From: Ancylomarina salipaludis
GTDB lineage: Bacteria > Bacteroidota > Bacteroidia > Bacteroidales > Marinifilaceae
NCBI RefSeq assembly: GCF_004122035.1
Contig: NZ_SAXA01000005.1
Span: 124,001 to 188,000 of the forward strand
Length of the DNA stretch: 64,000 nucleotides
Direction of reading: 5' to 3'
In this document: in pieces, positions 62,869 to 64,000 of the stretch
Position numbering within the stretch: the stretch's first letter is position 1
How the letters are laid out: every line of letters begins with the position of its first letter
Program-made: the position numbers and the translations under genes
Notes under the pieces: generated by a model
Databases searched by the model: none
Seen by the model: only the letters and a program-made list of their open reading frames with translations
What the model was told of the DNA's origin: nothing

Positions 62869-64000
62869 ATGAAAAAAAAGGAATGGTTTAAACTGAAATT
62901 TTCCCTGATTCTTTGTTTGGGATTTTTATTTTTTATCAGTTGTTCAAAAGAATCTACTGAAGAGTTAGTTCTGTCCCCATCTGGTGAAGTGGATTTATCC
63001 AACGACACCAAATCAGTAGCCAATGCGAGTGTAATGATGCAGGCATTTTATTGGGATGTTCCCGCCGGAGGAAATTGGTGGAATACAGTAGATGCCAAAG
63101 TTACTGATTGGGCCAATGCAGGCTTTAATGCTATTTGGTTGCCACCTGCAGCTAAAGCTCAGAATGGAGCGTTTTCAATGGGGTACGATCCATTTGATTA
63201 TTTCGATTTTGGAGAATATGATCAGATGGGATCTGTAGAAACGCGTTTCGGATCAACAACAGAGCTAAAATCACTTATTGGTTCTGCGCACCAAAGTGGT
63301 TTGCAAGTTTATGCTGATATTGTTATCAATCACAACAGTGGAGGGGCATCAGAGGCTAATCCTTACACCGGAAATGATACTTGGACTGACTTTCAACCCA
63401 AATCAGGTTTGTTCAATCGTTCTTATGATGATTTTCACCCCAATGATATAGAAAACAACGACTTGGGTAAATTTGGTGGCTTCCCCGATTTATGCCACAA
63501 GAAAATCAATGTACAGAATTGGTTATGGAAAAATTCAAATTCTGTGGCTAAGTATTATAAAAATGAAATGGGCTTTGATGGTTGGCGTTTCGATTACGTA
63601 AAAGGATTTGAGCCTTGGGTTGTTAAGGAATGGAACGCTTCGGTAGGCGGTTTCTCAGTTGGTGAATTGTGGGACGGTAGCGTCGACTATCTAAATTGGT
63701 GGGCAAATGAAGCTAATTCATCTGTGTTCGACTTTGCCTGTTATTATGCAATGAATGATGCTTTTGATGGCAATGATCTGACAAAGTTGAATAACGATAT
63801 GATGTGGAAGCGTAATGCTTTTAGAGCCGTGACTTTTGTTACCAATCACGATACCGATGAAATTTGGAATAAGAAATTGGCCTATGCATATATCTTGACA
63901 CATGAGGGATATCCTTGTGTTTTCTACCGCGATTACGAAGAGTGGTTGGATAAGGGTATGATGAACAATCTGATTTGGATCCATAATAATTTAGCTTCAG
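62869..64000 (+). CDS. Lipoprotein alpha-amylase, GH13 family (C-terminus cut by window edge)
   Basis: The frame runs open to the window end (377 residues visible). It begins with a type II signal peptide; the lipobox is FFISC with the lipidated cysteine at C25. The GH13 conserved regions are present in order: DIVINHNSGG (region I), GWRFDYVKGF with the nucleophile aspartate (II), VGELWDG with the acid/base glutamate (III) and FVTNHDT with the transition-state aspartate (IV). It would hydrolyse alpha-1,4-glucan at the cell surface or periplasm. No SusC/SusD genes are within the window; the rest of the locus may lie to the right. Confidence 0.93.
   Translation, partial: MKKKEWFKLKFSLILCLGFLFFISCSKESTEELVLSPSGEVDLSNDTKSVANASVMMQAFYWDVPAGGNWWNTVDAKVTDWANAGFNAIWLPPAAKAQNGAFSMGYDPFDYFDFGEYDQMGSVETRFGSTTELKSLIGSAHQSGLQVYADIVINHNSGGASEANPYTGNDTWTDFQPKSGLFNRSYDDFHPNDIENNDLGKFGGFPDLCHKKINVQNWLWKNSNSVAKYYKNEMGFDGWRFDYVKGFEPWVVKEWNASVGGFSVGELWDGSVDYLNWWANEANSSVFDFACYYAMNDAFDGNDLTKLNNDMMWKRNAFRAVTFVTNHDTDEIWNKKLAYAYILTHEGYPCVFYRDYEEWLDKGMMNNLIWIHNNLAS

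Noticed and set aside
1-64000. CRISPR arrays, tRNA, rRNA, prophage and polysaccharide-utilisation (SusC/SusD) genes
   Set aside because: I looked for regularly spaced repeats, cloverleaf segments, phage structural genes and TonB-dependent receptor pairs and saw none. The single alpha-amylase at the right edge may belong to a glucan locus outside the window.

Overview
The window is a chromosomal segment of a low-GC Bacteroidota bacterium, most likely an anaerobic or facultative marine or gut member of the Marinilabiliales (Labilibaculum, Marinifilum or Ancylomarina-like; this genus-level guess is inference from protein style). The signs are a complete Bat aerotolerance operon, a DUF2027-Smr protein, an HU-like DUF4469-type protein, a QueA-like paralogue, a glycine/ornithine-lipid synthase fusion, weak Shine-Dalgarno sites, and promoter elements that fit the Bacteroidota -7 consensus TAnnTTTG. 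No rRNA, tRNA, CRISPR array or prophage was seen.

Region 1-16.6 kb holds housekeeping genes: a YgiQ-type radical SAM protein (cut by the left edge), a PHP histidinol-phosphatase, an OlsF-like two-domain acyltransferase, a LysE exporter, a DUF2027-Smr protein, a QueA-like enzyme, a SPOR-like membrane protein, XerD, AroQ, pyruvate kinase and a U32 peptidase. A crotonase and a 3-hydroxyacyl-CoA dehydrogenase close the stretch.

Region 14.4-34 kb is a long plus-strand short-chain acyl-CoA locus. It encodes crotonase, 3-hydroxyacyl-CoA dehydrogenase, thiolase, acyl-CoA dehydrogenase, EtfB, EtfA and a two-gene membrane Fe-S oxidoreductase resembling the ETF:(methyl)menaquinone oxidoreductases. After an MscS channel come MccB, methylglutaconyl-CoA hydratase, MccA, an AtuA/DUF1446 protein, a second acyl-CoA dehydrogenase and a butyrate-kinase homologue. 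Together these could oxidise leucine-derived and short-chain acyl-CoAs and pass electrons to the quinone pool. A RAYT-type transposase with two REP-like units in inverted orientation sits between the first acyl-CoA dehydrogenase and etfB. The butyrate-kinase homologue has lost the family's N-terminal phosphate-binding motif.

Region 34-43 kb is the minus-strand Bat operon (moxR, DUF58, a BatD-like membrane protein, batA, batB, batC, batD, batE), with a predicted promoter and 5' hairpin near 43.19 kb. Region 43.3-51.4 kb is more accessory. It holds a CarboxypepD_reg-like protein, a single-chain triple RidA fusion, an HU-like protein followed by two tandem palindromes, an AT-rich pair encoding a NERD nuclease with a topoisomerase-type zinc finger and a HEPN-like protein, an inverted-repeat element, an MFS carrier and a small MotA/ExbB-like membrane protein.

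Region 51.7-64 kb carries a LytS/LytTR two-component pair, RecQ, a MATE exporter with a textbook Bacteroidota promoter, the bifunctional glutathione synthase GshF, a STAS-like protein, class I fumarase, ferritin, and the start of a lipoprotein alpha-amylase preceded by two near-identical LacI-type operator palindromes 31 bp apart.
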